Below are positions 46,475 through 56,331 of a stretch of 64,000 nt of DNA, in pieces; the stretch's first letter is position 1; each line of letters starts with the position of its first letter. Under the pieces are notes generated by a model that worked only from the letters and a program-made list of their open reading frames with translations, was not told the origin of the DNA and ran no database searches. Location of the stretch: contig NBIV01000009.1 of assembly GCA_003194525.1 (NCBI GenBank), positions 248,001 through 312,000 on the forward strand, written 5' to 3'. Made by a program: the position numbers and the translations under genes. The DNA is from Gracilariopsis chorda. Its lineage: Eukaryota; Rhodophyta; Florideophyceae; Gracilariales; Gracilariaceae.

Positions 46475-48364
46475 ATGAATGCACCTACCTTCTGCGTCCC
46501 TATCCCGCTCCCATCTCACTCAACCACCCCCGCTCGTAATGCATCTCGCTGCCCCCGATCCACCACCGCTCCGTCTCTATCCGCCCGTCGTCCGCGTCCT
46601 CCACCCGCTCCGCAGCCGCAACCCCCCAACTCGTCCTCCAAACGTCCTCGTCAAACCCACCCACGCAATGCACCGTCCAATCCCTCCCTCTCTCAATCCG
46701 AATACAGTCGCATTCTCCAGCTTAGCACCCGTCCAGACAAACGCGTCACCCGCGCCGCCATTCGCGCAGCTTTGCAAGCCCATCCACAAGACATGCGTCT
46801 CTGGTTACTCTGTGCACAATTTGAAGCACGTTGTTCAAACTTTGCAGCCGCGCGTCGAGCTTTTGAACAAGCCGTTCAACAGGATGCTTCCAACATTCGA
46901 ATCCTGCATGCATGGGCTGTCATGGAAGATCGCGCCGGATCGTCAACTCGCGCCCGAACCCTTTTTCAACGCTGTTTGGATCTGGACCCGTCCGATGGTA
47001 TCGTGTGGCAGAGCTTGGCATTGATGGAAGAACGCTGCGGAATGACAAGTGATGCAAGACGTACTTTTGAAGAAGGCGTGCGTCATGACCCGGACAACGC
47101 GTTTTTGTGGTCCGCTTGGGGCGTTTTGGAACAGCGTCATGGACGTCACCAACGCGCTTGTCACCTTTTTGAACACGCCATTCAGCTCGATGATCAGCAT
47201 GTGCGTACCTATCAGGCGTATGCCATTACCAAAGAGAGAATGGGAAAGCATCAACGTGCACAACAATTGTTTAGACATGCGTTACGAGTCAATCCGCTCT
47301 CAGTGCCCACGTATCAGGCTTACGCTCTGTTCGCGGCGAGGAGAGGTCAGCTTGATCTTGCCCGCGAACTGTTCACTAAAGGATCTCAGATTGATCCGTT
47401 GCATGCTCCTATCTGGCATGCTTGGGCCGTTATGGAACAGAAGGAACGTCGCTACGACGTTGCACGAGAACTGTTTCAGAACGGAGTCAATGCCGCTCCG
47501 GACAATACTCCTATGCTCAGGGCCTGGGCAGCCATGGAACTGCAACTCGGTCATATTGATAAGAGCCACCGATGGATGGTGCCTCCCAGGAAAAATGCAA
47601 GACGAATGCGTCGTGAAAAGGATTCGCGAAAGGCGAGTCAGAAGCAAATTAGCGTCGTTGGCGAGAATTTAAAGATGCTGAGACTCATGATTGGACAACG
47701 TTCGGATGAGGACGTGAAGACAGTTATGAAATGGATGGATGGTCGAGCAAAAACTGATCGTCAACTGTATGATGTCTTGCAGAAACGACCCGGGGATGAT
47801 ATGAGAAAGGTGTCGGAATGGGTGGCCAGACGTTCTGCAAGTGATATCAAGTCGTTCAAAGAGTGGTTGGCCGATCGATATGAACAGGACCGCAGGATCG
47901 GTGTGTACATCTTTAACTGGGATATTGCTCCTAGGTCATCTACTTCGGTGCGTGTGCCGGTGCCTGTGACGGAACAACAGGGGGGTTTGGAGAAGGAAAA
48001 ACCCATCGAATGGCTGATGTTATCGGAGGATTCTGCGAAGGCGATGCTGCGCTTTGATGATCAGATGTACTATAGCGATAGTCCTACTGAATATGCGGAT
48101 GTGATTCATTTCATGGGTCAGATTGCGGAGGGGCTCGTTGATCGTGCCGCTTTATTGTTCGTGCTCGGTGCCATGTCAGTGGGGCTCGCCGTGGCTTCGG
48201 TCAGCCTTTATGAAGACGGCTACTCGCCTTCTGGGAATACGGTCCACACTGAGGTAGACAGAGCAAACATGCCTCCGCCTTCTGGGGTTGATGCCCATTT
48301 GTACGACATGGGAGGTGCTGAATCAGCCGTGCAACAATCGGTTCAAAAGGCGCGTGTGAAGTGA
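46475..48364 (+). CDS. HCF107/Mbb1-like HAT/TPR-repeat RNA-binding protein of the plastid
   Basis: HCF107 in plants and Mbb1 in Chlamydomonas bind the psbH 5' UTR and stabilise psbB-operon RNAs. This 629-aa protein starts at the ATG at 46475. About 80 N-terminal residues are Pro/Ser/Arg-rich (MNAPTFCVPIPLPSHSTTPA...), fitting a transit peptide. Residues about 90-390 hold eight or so 34-residue HAT repeats with the WxxxAxxE signature: LWLLCAQFEARCSNFAAARR, ILHAWAVMEDRAGSSTRART, VWQSLALMEERCGMTSDARR, LWSAWGVLEQRHGRHQRACH, and IWHAWAVMEQKERRYDVARE. A predicted membrane helix (LLFVLGAMSVGLAVASVSLY) lies near residue 570, which the plant proteins do not clearly have. RNA target is inferred. Intronless, preceded by C-rich leader DNA. 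Confidence 0.78.
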   Translation: MNAPTFCVPIPLPSHSTTPARNASRCPRSTTAPSLSARRPRPPPAPQPQPPNSSSKRPRQTHPRNAPSNPSLSQSEYSRILQLSTRPDKRVTRAAIRAALQAHPQDMRLWLLCAQFEARCSNFAAARRAFEQAVQQDASNIRILHAWAVMEDRAGSSTRARTLFQRCLDLDPSDGIVWQSLALMEERCGMTSDARRTFEEGVRHDPDNAFLWSAWGVLEQRHGRHQRACHLFEHAIQLDDQHVRTYQAYAITKERMGKHQRAQQLFRHALRVNPLSVPTYQAYALFAARRGQLDLARELFTKGSQIDPLHAPIWHAWAVMEQKERRYDVARELFQNGVNAAPDNTPMLRAWAAMELQLGHIDKSHRWMVPPRKNARRMRREKDSRKASQKQISVVGENLKMLRLMIGQRSDEDVKTVMKWMDGRAKTDRQLYDVLQKRPGDDMRKVSEWVARRSASDIKSFKEWLADRYEQDRRIGVYIFNWDIAPRSSTSVRVPVPVTEQQGGLEKEKPIEWLMLSEDSAKAMLRFDDQMYYSDSPTEYADVIHFMGQIAEGLVDRAALLFVLGAMSVGLAVASVSLYEDGYSPSGNTVHTEVDRANMPPPSGVDAHLYDMGGAESAVQQSVQKARVK

Positions 48365-48532
48365 CGAATCGCAAAATTATACAAGGATTGTAAAGTGAAT
48401 ATGCGCTTCGCTGTTGGGATGGAAATGACGCAGAACTGTGTTCGCGGGACTTGCGATCATTGCTCTTGACTTGTGACATTGCTTTTTCTGGAGGAATTGG
48501 ACGGACTCAACGATTTTGGTGAGGGAAGGTGT

Positions 48533-49315
48533 TTACCGTTGTTTTATATTTCGAATGAAAGCGGGTTTGTTGTTAGGACTGTTGGTGATTGCTTTGTTTG
48601 CCATGCCGCGATACCAACTGCGCAGAATTGAAGGCTGTATGCCAACGTGATAGGCAAGCAAAATCACTTGGTTGAAAAACGTGGTTCGAGCAACCCCGAG
48701 CGTCTCCCATCGCCTGGCGTTTGTCACTACGCTGCTGTTCGCAATGGCGATTCGACCATGTCTCGATAATGTTCGCACGATCTGGTAATCCTCCAGAAAG
48801 GGCATGGGTTCGTATCCACCGATTCGATCAAACTGACGCTTTGTGATAAACAAACCTTGATCGCCATATGGTCGTTGAAAGAAAATCGAGCGCCAATTGG
48901 CAACTTGTTGCACGAGTTTTATACCAAGCATGTTGGAATCAATGTGCAGACGAAACGCGCCGGCTACGACGTCAGGACGTTGCAGCAGTTGTTTGATGTG
49001 GACATCAAATGCTGGCGGTACTTTTGTGTCTGCATGGAGGAAGAGCAGGTTGGGAGCTTTTGCAAGCTCGGCACCTTTGTTAAGCTGTTGACCGCGCCCT
49101 CCACGCACACGCAGCACTCGTGCACCAGCGCGGCGGGCTTTTTGGGCTGTGTCGTCTGTGGAGAAGCCGTCTGCGACTATAACTTGAAGACGTTCGGTGC
49201 TCCGTTGGAGGACTGCGCGCACCGTCTCTGAAATGGTGCTGGATTCGTTATATGTGGGAATTATGACTGCCGTTTGGGGCGGCGGGGGAAAGACTGTACG
49301 CAGTAGATGGAGCAT
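48533..49315 (-). CDS. Family 2 glycosyltransferase of the TIGR04283 (arsenosugar-associated) type
   Basis: The ATG at 49315 starts the conserved domain immediately (MLHLLRTVFPPPPQTAVIIP) and gives 260 aa; upstream in-frame sequence has no ATG. The GT2 fold is complete: AVIIPTYNESSTI, VIVADGFSTDDT, ARVLRVRGGRGQQLNKGAEL, LLFLHADTKVPP (DxD), and GAFRLHIDSN. RPYGDQGLFITKRQFDRIGG is followed by MPFLEDYQIVRTLSRHGRIA and NARRWETLGVARTTFFNQVI. Unlike most GT2 families the PYGDQ and LEDxxxxRRLxxxG pair is specific to TIGR04283, found in bacteria near arsenosugar-biosynthesis genes. Red algae accumulate arsenosugars, so such a role is plausible, though no other arsenic gene is visible here. It shares a 390-bp promoter region with SDH1. 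Confidence 0.82.
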   Translation of the reverse strand: MLHLLRTVFPPPPQTAVIIPTYNESSTISETVRAVLQRSTERLQVIVADGFSTDDTAQKARRAGARVLRVRGGRGQQLNKGAELAKAPNLLFLHADTKVPPAFDVHIKQLLQRPDVVAGAFRLHIDSNMLGIKLVQQVANWRSIFFQRPYGDQGLFITKRQFDRIGGYEPMPFLEDYQIVRTLSRHGRIAIANSSVVTNARRWETLGVARTTFFNQVILLAYHVGIQPSILRSWYRGMANKAITNSPNNKPAFIRNIKQR

Positions 49316-49705
49316 TGGGCGAGCCGAGTGCGGAATGAAGACGATGGCGCTCGTGGACGTGCTTCTGGATGGACCACTGCTGGGAGGACATGCGTTGGAA
49401 ATGCTCCTCGAGCACGGTAGGTGCTCGTGCGTGTCGTCAAATACGTGTTCACGTATTTGACGACAATAAGAGCTTATTACAGTAGCAGCATCACAAGCGC
49501 TGTTGATGAACACTGTTCATCGCGTGGAGCGCTTATTTGCTGTCAAAGATTCACCAATCCTTTCCCAGACCCGCCTTCGCAACGTTCACGCGCCGTCACT
49601 CGGTCATCTTGCTTATCAACGTCATAGCTGCCAGCACTTGGCTGTAGTATCTGGGCGATCGCGCGGTGCATCCACCGTCGACGTACAAGCTAACGGGCTT
49701 GCGCA
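49316..49705. promoter_or_regulatory. Divergent promoter region, glycosyltransferase / SDH1
   Basis: These 390 bp separate two start codons and contain two adjacent hairpins: CGAGCAC/GTGCTCG at 49409-49427 and a 16-bp-arm palindrome at 49432-49465. No gene is supported inside. Confidence 0.45.
49432..49465. repeat. Perfect 16-bp inverted repeat with 2-nt loop
   Basis: Arms 49432-49447 and 49450-49465 are exact complements (left arm TGTCGTCAAATACGTG) around TT. The centre CACGT-type half-sites resemble bHLH/bZIP core sites. Confidence 0.85.
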
Positions 49706-51601
49706 ATGCTGCGAACCGCATCGTCACGTCTGTTCACGCGCTTGAGCGGCGCAAAGCGCCCTCTTTCTACGAAGACCACCAAGATTGGCGGCTACGATGT
49801 CATTGACCATGAAGTCGATGTCTGCGTCGTCGGCGCGGGAGGTGCCGGTCTGCGCGCCACGATCGGAGCATGTGAGGCTGGCTTGAAGACCGCATGCGTC
49901 ACCAAGCTCTTCCCCACCCGCTCGCATACCGTCGCCGCACAGGGAGGCATTAACGGCGCTCTGGGTAACATGACCCCCGATGACTGGAGGTGGCACATGT
50001 ACGATACTGTCAAGGGATCTGACTGGCTCGGCGACCAGGACGCCATTCACTACATGTGCAGAGAAGCGCCAGACACTATTATCGAGCTTGAAAACTATGG
50101 CGTGCCCTTCAGTCGCACAAAGGAGGGTCTCATTTATCAACGCGCTTTCGGGGGACAATCGTTGGATTTCGGAAAGGGAGGTCAGGCTTATCGATGCGCA
50201 GCAGCAGCCGATCGAACTGGCCATGCCATGCTGCACACGCTCTACGGCCAATCTCTGAAACATGACGCAAACTTCTTTGTGGAGTATTTCGCGCTCGATT
50301 TGCTGATGGATGAGCATGACGGGAGCTGCCGTGGAATCATTGCTTTATGTCTTGAGGATGGGTCCTTGCATCGGTTTAGTGCACATGCTACAATCATCGC
50401 TACGGGTGGATATGGTCGATGTTACTTCAGTGCTACTTCGGCTCATACTTGTACCGGTGATGGAAACGCTATGGTTGCACGTGCTGGAATCCCGCTGCAA
50501 GATTTGGAGTTTGTGCAATTCCATCCGACGGGCATTTACGGCGCTGGATGTCTGATCACAGAGGGGGCCCGCGGTGAAGGGGGCTTTTTGAAAAACTCGA
50601 ATGGAGAACGTTTCATGGAACGTTACGCACCATCAGCGAAGGATCTGGCTTCCCGAGATGTGGTGTCTCGGTCGATGACGTTAGAAATTCGAGAAGGGCG
50701 TGGTGTGGGCAAGAACAAGGATCACATCTACCTGCATCTGGATCACCTGGAACCTGCTGTGTTGAAGGAGCGGTTGCCCGGAATCACCGAGACGGCGAAG
50801 ATCTTCGCAGGCGTTGATGTGTTCAAGGAGCCGATTCCTGTGCTGCCGACCGTGCACTATAACATGGGTGGAATCCCGACGAATTGGCAGGGAGAAGTGA
50901 TTACACTGAAGGATGGTGACCCGAATTACGTGATCCCAGGTCTATTCGCAGCTGGGGAAGCGGCTTGCGCCAGCGTACATGGGGCGAACCGACTCGGAGC
51001 AAATTCTTTGTTGGATATCGTGGTGTTCGGTCGTGCTACAGCGAAGCGAGCTGCAGAGTTGGTCAAGCCGAACAGCGCGCATCGGGCGCTGCCTGAACGC
51101 GCCGGCGAACAGGCGATTGCGGACATGGACAAAGTACGGTACGCAGACGGGGATGTGCGAACGTCAGAGATTCGACTGAATATGCAGAAAATCATGCAAG
51201 ACCACGCAGCGGTGTTCCGCACTGACGAGAGCTTGAAGGAAGGATGCGACAAGATTGATGAATGCTACAGCAGCTTCAAGCAGGTGAAGACAGCGGATCG
51301 GGACATGATTTGGAACACGGACATGGTTGAAACGCTGGAGTTGAAGAATCTGCTGCAGAACGCGATTATCACTATGCACAGTGCAGAGGCTCGCAAGGAA
51401 TCTAGGGGTGCTCACGCTCGCGAGGACTTTACGGAGAGAGACGACGAAAAATGGATGAAACATACTCTGGGATGGGTTTGTGATGAGGGGGAAAAACAGC
51501 TTTCGAGAGGGTTTGTGCACATTGATTACCGACCGGTGATTTCGCAAAGTCTTGATGACTCGGAGCAGAAGGCGTTCCCTCCTGCCAAACGCGTGTATTA
51601 G
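49706..51601 (+). CDS. SDH1: Succinate dehydrogenase flavoprotein subunit, mitochondrial
   Basis: SDH1 (SDHA) of complex II oxidises succinate to fumarate on covalently bound FAD. This is a 631-aa protein with an ATG at 49706. The presequence [20 protein letters not shown] is Arg/Ser-rich. FAD binding starts at [36 protein letters not shown] contains the His that carries FAD and the family [25 protein letters not shown] and [20 protein letters not shown] are active-site segments. [20 protein letters not shown] and [20 protein letters not shown] complete the family core, and the C-terminal KMTLGW-type region is [12 protein letters not shown]. It is complete and intronless. It ends about 50 bp from the next minus-strand gene. 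Confidence 0.97.
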   Translation: MLRTASSRLFTRLSGAKRPLSTKTTKIGGYDVIDHEVDVCVVGAGGAGLRATIGACEAGLKTACVTKLFPTRSHTVAAQGGINGALGNMTPDDWRWHMYDTVKGSDWLGDQDAIHYMCREAPDTIIELENYGVPFSRTKEGLIYQRAFGGQSLDFGKGGQAYRCAAAADRTGHAMLHTLYGQSLKHDANFFVEYFALDLLMDEHDGSCRGIIALCLEDGSLHRFSAHATIIATGGYGRCYFSATSAHTCTGDGNAMVARAGIPLQDLEFVQFHPTGIYGAGCLITEGARGEGGFLKNSNGERFMERYAPSAKDLASRDVVSRSMTLEIREGRGVGKNKDHIYLHLDHLEPAVLKERLPGITETAKIFAGVDVFKEPIPVLPTVHYNMGGIPTNWQGEVITLKDGDPNYVIPGLFAAGEAACASVHGANRLGANSLLDIVVFGRATAKRAAELVKPNSAHRALPERAGEQAIADMDKVRYADGDVRTSEIRLNMQKIMQDHAAVFRTDESLKEGCDKIDECYSSFKQVKTADRDMIWNTDMVETLELKNLLQNAIITMHSAEARKESRGAHAREDFTERDDEKWMKHTLGWVCDEGEKQLSRGFVHIDYRPVISQSLDDSEQKAFPPAKRVY

Positions 51602-51651
51602 ATTTAAATTGGTTGGGGAGTAAAGGGCGGCGTCCTTTTTTTTTTTGTCAT

Positions 51652-52059
51652 CTATGTGTGCGATTGCGACGACGAGGTGAGCGGAAGAGGGCGAAATTGT
51701 AAGTGTTGGTTGCATTGCGGTGAAGGGGGGGGTGATGTGGAATGGGATGACGACGAGGTATGTACTACGAGCTGGCGGAGCTGAGACGGGTCTTCCTGTG
51801 GCAGCGGCTTCCAGCGAGCGGTACGCGCGGCGTGGAAGCGTTCATAGCAACGCTCGGCGAAGACGAGAGCGGGAATTAGAGAGGCCAGGATGAGGCAGTT
51901 GCGCACATGCTGAGCCAGTGTGCGCGCATGGGAGACGACGACGAACCAGACGGTGACGAGGACGGAGAGGAAGAGGGACAGCAGCACTATTGTGAGACAC
52001 ACGTTGGGGCGGAGGCGGGGAGGGAGGGTGTGCGCGGGAAGTGCGGGGGGAAGAGTCAT
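51652..52059 (-). CDS. Small two-helix membrane protein, unknown
   Basis: This is a 135-aa frame from the ATG at 52059 (MTLPPALPAHTLPP). An upstream in-frame ATG at 52263 would add 68 residues, including an HPHPHPHP run produced by a GCGGGT-type repeat; I prefer the shorter form. Two hydrophobic segments, LTIVLLSLFLSVLVTVWFVV and NCLILASLIPALVFAERC, are separated by a short His/Arg loop. A basic helix and a Ser/Pro-rich tail follow. No family was recognised. Its stop is 50 bp from the SDH1 stop. GC-rich composition weakens the coding case. Confidence 0.4.
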   Translation of the reverse strand: MTLPPALPAHTLPPRLRPNVCLTIVLLSLFLSVLVTVWFVVVSHARTLAQHVRNCLILASLIPALVFAERCYERFHAARTARWKPLPQEDPSQLRQLVVHTSSSSHSTSPPPSPQCNQHLQFRPLPLTSSSQSHT

Positions 52060-52687
52060 GGCGGGTGGGCAGTGGCTGTGCGCTTGGCCGCGAGGGACGG
52101 CGATGCGGGCAAGGCGCGGAGAGAAGTGGCGGCTGCTGAACGCATTGTTGTTGCGCCCCGTGGATACATGAAGCGCCCGTTGCGCTATGTGCACTTTGCG
52201 GGCGGGGTGCGGGTGCGGGTGCGGGTGCAATTGAATGGCGCCGGAGAGCGTGGCGGTCTCCATTGAACATTTACAACTCGATCAAGTATTGCCAACAAGA
52301 GCTGCTGCCGCAGCAGCGCCGCGGCTGCACGAGTGGCACGCGTGGCTGCCTGCGTTTCGGCTGTGCCATTGCCATCAATGGTACGACCAAAGTGCCAAAA
52401 ATATTTGCTTTTTTTCCACTGCTCCATCTTCTTCCAAGCCACCCCCCCCCCCCCCCGCGCTTCCGACACATCGCTCTCGCACACACAACTCTGTGCACTC
52501 GCTCCGCCGCACTCCCCCCCCCCCCACACCCCAAACCCCCCCAAACCCCCCAAACCAACGCCCCCCTCTACCCACCCACAACAACGCAGCCCGCCCACTC
52601 CGTCCGCTCTCTCTCCCATTCCCTACCTCCCATCCCCCTCCTTTATTCCCCCTTCTCCCCCCCCTTCCCCCCCACCCTCCCTACAAT
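52060..52687. other. C-rich divergent region upstream of GSK3
   Basis: These 628 bp include a GCGGGT tandem near 52206-52230 and, from about 52430 to the GSK3 start, an almost pure pyrimidine/C-rich stretch with runs of 15 (52442-52456) and 12 C. The same-strand reading frames through it (Pro/His/Thr) are compositional. Confidence 0.5.
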
Positions 52688-53896
52688 ATGCAGCCAAATC
52701 AACCCGGCCACAAGCCCCCTGCATCCAACCCCACTCAACACGCGCTACCACCACCCAATTCGTCCGCAAAACCCGCCCACCAACCGCAAACTTCCTCTTC
52801 CTCCTCCCACCGTCCTTCCTCCTCCACCACCTCCAACCCCTCCACCGCTATCCCCAAGGAATCCATCAGTTATAGCGCCGCCCGAGTCATCGGAAATGGC
52901 TCCTTCGGCGTCGTCTTTCAGGCTACCGTCCGTGAAACCGGCGAGACCGTCGCCATCAAGAAGGTCCTCCAGGACAAGCGCTACAAGAACCGCGAACTGC
53001 AAATCATGCGCATGATCGATCACACCAACGTATGTCAACTCAAGCACTGCTTCTACTCCTCGGGCGACAAGCCCGATGAAGTCTATCTCAACCTCGTCCT
53101 GGAGTTTGTGCCAGAGACCGTTTACAGAATTTCCAAGCACTACTCCAAGGTCAAAACACCCATTCCCACAATATACATCAAGCTGTACATTTATCAGTTG
53201 TTGCGATCTTTGGCTTATATTCACTCCTTGGGTATCTGTCATCGCGATATCAAGCCCCAAAACCTCCTGCTCGACCCTAGCACCCAGGTTCTTAAGCTCT
53301 GTGATTTTGGCTCCGCCAAGGTGCTCGTGCGCGAGGAGCCCAATATCAGTTACATCTGCTCGCGCTACTACAGAGCCCCAGAGCTTATTTTCGGCGCTAC
53401 CGACTATCTACCGGCTATCGATGTGTGGTCTACCGGATGTGTCATGGCTGAACTCATGCTTGGACATCCGCTTTTCCCCGGTGAATCGGGCGTTGATCAG
53501 CTTGTCGAAATCATCAAAGTTCTGGGCACCCCGACAAGAGAAGAAATCATGGCCATGAACCGCAACTACACCGAGTTCAAGTTCCCGCAAATCAAGCCCC
53601 TGTCCTGGTCTAAAGTGTTCCGCCATCGCACTACCGTCGATGCCATTGACCTCGTGTCCAAGATGCTGCAATACTCCCCTACGCTCAGGCTTAAGCCTAT
53701 GCAAGGCTTGGCGCATCCATACTTTGATGAACTGCGCTTACCTAGTTGCAAGCTGCCTTCTGGAAAGCCTTTGCCGTCTCTGTTTGACTTTTCAGAACAT
53801 GAATTTCGTCACGCTGCCGAATTGGCTTCCACCATTTTGCCGTCGAGTGTTTACGAGGACTTGCGTAAAAAGCATGGCGACCCTGTCAGACAGTGA
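52688..53896 (+). CDS. GSK3: Glycogen synthase kinase 3 (shaggy-like) protein kinase
   Basis: A 402-aa Ser/Thr kinase from the ATG at 52688 ([20 protein letters not shown]); the reading frame is open further upstream through C-rich DNA without another plausible start. The N-terminal 60 residues are Pro/Ser-rich. Kinase features are complete: [20 protein letters not shown] (Gly loop), [20 protein letters not shown] (VAIK Lys and alphaC Glu), [15 protein letters not shown], and [36 protein letters not shown] carries the activating GSK3 Tyr and the Arg for primed substrates, and [20 protein letters not shown] follows. GSK3 integrates growth, stress and hormone-like signals. Intronless, in cytosol and nucleus by family. 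Confidence 0.96.
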   Translation: MQPNQPGHKPPASNPTQHALPPPNSSAKPAHQPQTSSSSSHRPSSSTTSNPSTAIPKESISYSAARVIGNGSFGVVFQATVRETGETVAIKKVLQDKRYKNRELQIMRMIDHTNVCQLKHCFYSSGDKPDEVYLNLVLEFVPETVYRISKHYSKVKTPIPTIYIKLYIYQLLRSLAYIHSLGICHRDIKPQNLLLDPSTQVLKLCDFGSAKVLVREEPNISYICSRYYRAPELIFGATDYLPAIDVWSTGCVMAELMLGHPLFPGESGVDQLVEIIKVLGTPTREEIMAMNRNYTEFKFPQIKPLSWSKVFRHRTTVDAIDLVSKMLQYSPTLRLKPMQGLAHPYFDELRLPSCKLPSGKPLPSLFDFSEHEFRHAAELASTILPSSVYEDLRKKHGDPVRQ

Positions 53897-54204
53897 GCCC
53901 TTCTTTCATATTTTTTTTTCTTTTCCCTCTTCTTTTTTTTACCTGTTCTCTTCAGTCATGTATACTTCTTGTTGGGTTTTTTGTGTGGTTGCTAGGTGGC
54001 AGTTCGTTTTGGGTTTTGCTTTGAATGGTGTGTCTGCATGTGTGTGTGAGCGTGTTTTGGAGAGGATTGTGGTCGTCAATGGGAGCTATATTAAGGTGTA
54101 TCATAAGGTAGTTTGGGAGGGGCTGCCGAAGAACTACGCGTGATGCTAGTTCATGTTTCCATACGTTTCGCTGCGAGAGAGATCGTATGTGTGGATTATC
54201 CCTA

Positions 54205-54215
54205 TACCCCTGGTA
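54205..54215 (-). promoter_or_regulatory. TACCA-N2-GGTA motif, GSK3-bL21m intergene
   Basis: The site reads TACCAGGGGTA on the minus strand. It lies far (about 1.2 kb) from the next start codon and about 310 bp after the GSK3 stop. Confidence 0.3.
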
Positions 54216-55236
54216 GTAGACGTGTGCAACGCTGCGATGATCGATTTCTACTGCTTGGGAGGGCAGGGAATCTCGCTTGACGCCGTGTTCGTCATTAACA
54301 ATCAGCCTTTTTTGACCGCTGCACGCCACCGGTCAACGATCATGTGCGTGTAGATTGGTGCGGTTGTGAGCTTACCCTACTACAAGAGTACGACATGCCA
54401 CGCTGGATTGCTCTGGTCGCTTTGTTGTGCCCTTTGATCTCCACGTCGTGTAAACTGAAAAGTGTTGTAGCGAGTCTTGCGTGTGCTGAGTTGGAAAGGA
54501 ATTTCCAGCCGCCTCCGACAAAAATATACAACATTACATGATTACATCATGATGGTAGCCATCTTCCTTAGATAAGAATCGCATGATGCGACCCACTGGT
54601 GTGCGCGTCTAAGGTCCACATATCGGCGGACGGAGCGCAGAGAATCCGCGTTCCAGTCTCCTGAATAGGCTAGACACGTCAGCATCACTGTCAATTTGAC
54701 CATGAAATGCACATGTAAACACTGTTTAGCAAGTCGGTGACAGTTTTTAGTATGACTGGTGGCCCCCTTGCCCTTGGTCTTCTTTTGCTTCCATTTTGAA
54801 GGTGCCGTTTCATGCCTTACTTTTTCAGGACGGGGCGTGGCCTTGTTGTACCCAAGGACACCATGAGGAGGAGCATCTTTGGCCTTCATTTCTTTGCTGC
54901 GACAACAAAGAGTTAAAAGGGTTCGCAGACTTCGCCTTGTAGGGTAGGAAGGCTAATCCTTTACCGTTTAGAACAAGAGTCTTGACTGCTGCGTTCGAGG
55001 GTATGACGGTGTCGACATGTCCTTTAATCCATTTACTCGTATCCATATGATCTTGGCTCTCAGCTAGAAATTTTCTGATACATCCTTGTCTATGTGAGAG
55101 GCGCTCTCTATCACTTCTCGTTCAATCGTGAAGCTTTTTCCTTTTTTTCTGCTTTATGTGTACCTTGTAATACAATTTGACTATTTTGCCACCCGAAAGT
55201 GTCCTGTTTGTATGGAAATTTATGTGTACCATAGCG

Positions 55237-55247
55237 TACCTTTGGTA
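55237..55247 (-). promoter_or_regulatory. TACCA-N2-GGTA motif upstream of bL21m
   Basis: The site reads TACCAAAGGTA then CG on the minus strand, about 210 bp before the start at 55456. Confidence 0.4.
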
Positions 55248-55455
55248 ACAAAAGTACACGTAGTCGGCGGCCGATAAGGCGATCCACGACTGATGTTGAG
55301 AGACGGATCAGATTTACGAAGCGTCGAGTTTTGTTAACAAGCCACATCTTTTCATTCGTGTCCACAAGAAAGGGCAAGCACCATCAACAACAAAGGAAAA
55401 CCCTGCTGCCGTTGTTCTCTGAATCTCCAATCCCCAGCTGCGAGGAATTTGCAAT

Positions 55456-56331
55456 ATGATACGAACGCCAAGCAAATCGCTACCATCCGTTCTAACACGC
55501 TTCCAAAAGGCTATCACTCACAGACCATCCCAGAGCGTACAAAGACTAGCCGCATCAAACATCAAGAATGATTCGTTTCAACAGTTCAAATTTCTCGCAC
55601 AGCAAAGAACCATTCAGTCTGTTTCATCGTTATTCAATTGCAACACACATCCGTCAAGACGAAGCCTACAGCCCCGCGGATTTGCTTCTGCATCAGATGC
55701 TCAGAATACTTATCATGGAGATGAATCTGATTCCACTGTTGAGAAGCCCATCGAAATCGAAAGAGTTCCTCTCCCACCCGGGCTGAAAAGCGATAAGTTT
55801 GGTCTGTACGAAGTGCTCGACACCAGCAAGGATATGCGTGAAACAAAAGGGGAAAATGCTGTTGTCGCCATCCATGGTCCGCCAGAGATTTGGCTTCCTC
55901 GTGGAATTGAGGAACATGGTGCCAGCGGAGGCTTGTGGGCTGTTATCGGAACATCTGGCACGCAGTACAAAGTTATGAAGGGAGATGTGCTCTATACGAA
56001 TCGACAGGCCGGAGAGGTGAATACGCAAGTCGCTTTTGATTGGGTACTGGCTATAGGCGCTTTCGACTGGACATTGTTCGGACGTCCGCTGATCCGAGGC
56101 GCCAAAGTTTTGGCTACGGTTGAAGAACAGACTAAGAGTGCCAAGGTTATGGTCGCAAAGTTTAAAAAGAGAAAAGGTTATCTGAGGAGGAAAGGACATC
56201 GACAACCGATCACTAGATTTAGAATTGATGAGATTGTGTACCAATGGCCTGCAGCAGACATGATCAAACCGCACGAGGTGAAATACGATCCAGAAGGACC
56301 ACCGATGCCACACCACATCAGACCGCTTTGA
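55456..56331 (+). CDS. MRPL21: Mitochondrial large-subunit ribosomal protein bL21m
   Basis: This 291-aa protein has an ATG at 55456. A long basic presequence (MIRTPSKSLPSVLTRFQKAI, Ser/Arg/Gln-rich to about residue 80) precedes an acidic linker. The bL21 domain occupies about 160-275: LWAVIGTSGTQYKVMKGDVL is the beta-barrel start, GRPLIRGAKVLATVEEQTKS the central strands, and FKKRKGYLRRKGHRQPITRF the rRNA-binding segment with the family KxGHRQxxT motif. The 40-residue insertion and C-terminal tail are longer than bacterial L21, as in mitochondrial forms. The plastid copy of L21 is usually plastid-encoded in red algae, consistent with a mitochondrial role. Intronless. Confidence 0.85.
   Translation: MIRTPSKSLPSVLTRFQKAITHRPSQSVQRLAASNIKNDSFQQFKFLAQQRTIQSVSSLFNCNTHPSRRSLQPRGFASASDAQNTYHGDESDSTVEKPIEIERVPLPPGLKSDKFGLYEVLDTSKDMRETKGENAVVAIHGPPEIWLPRGIEEHGASGGLWAVIGTSGTQYKVMKGDVLYTNRQAGEVNTQVAFDWVLAIGAFDWTLFGRPLIRGAKVLATVEEQTKSAKVMVAKFKKRKGYLRRKGHRQPITRFRIDEIVYQWPAADMIKPHEVKYDPEGPPMPHHIRPL

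Larger units (their letters stand above)
53897..55455. other. Intergene, GSK3 to bL21m
   Basis: These 1.56 kb hold two exact recurrent motifs (54205-54215 and 55237-55247), an ATGATGT/ACATCAT-like pair near 54536-54552, and T-runs after the GSK3 stop. A minus frame at 54542-54889 starts MKAKDAPPHGVLGYNKATPR and is interrupted by a GTAAGG donor-like site; it could be part of a small spliced gene, but I could not build one. Confidence 0.4.

Noticed and set aside
54542-54889. 115-codon basic frame starting MKAKDAPPHG
   Set aside because: Looks briefly like a small basic protein with a donor site, but no acceptor gave a convincing continuation and no family was recognised.
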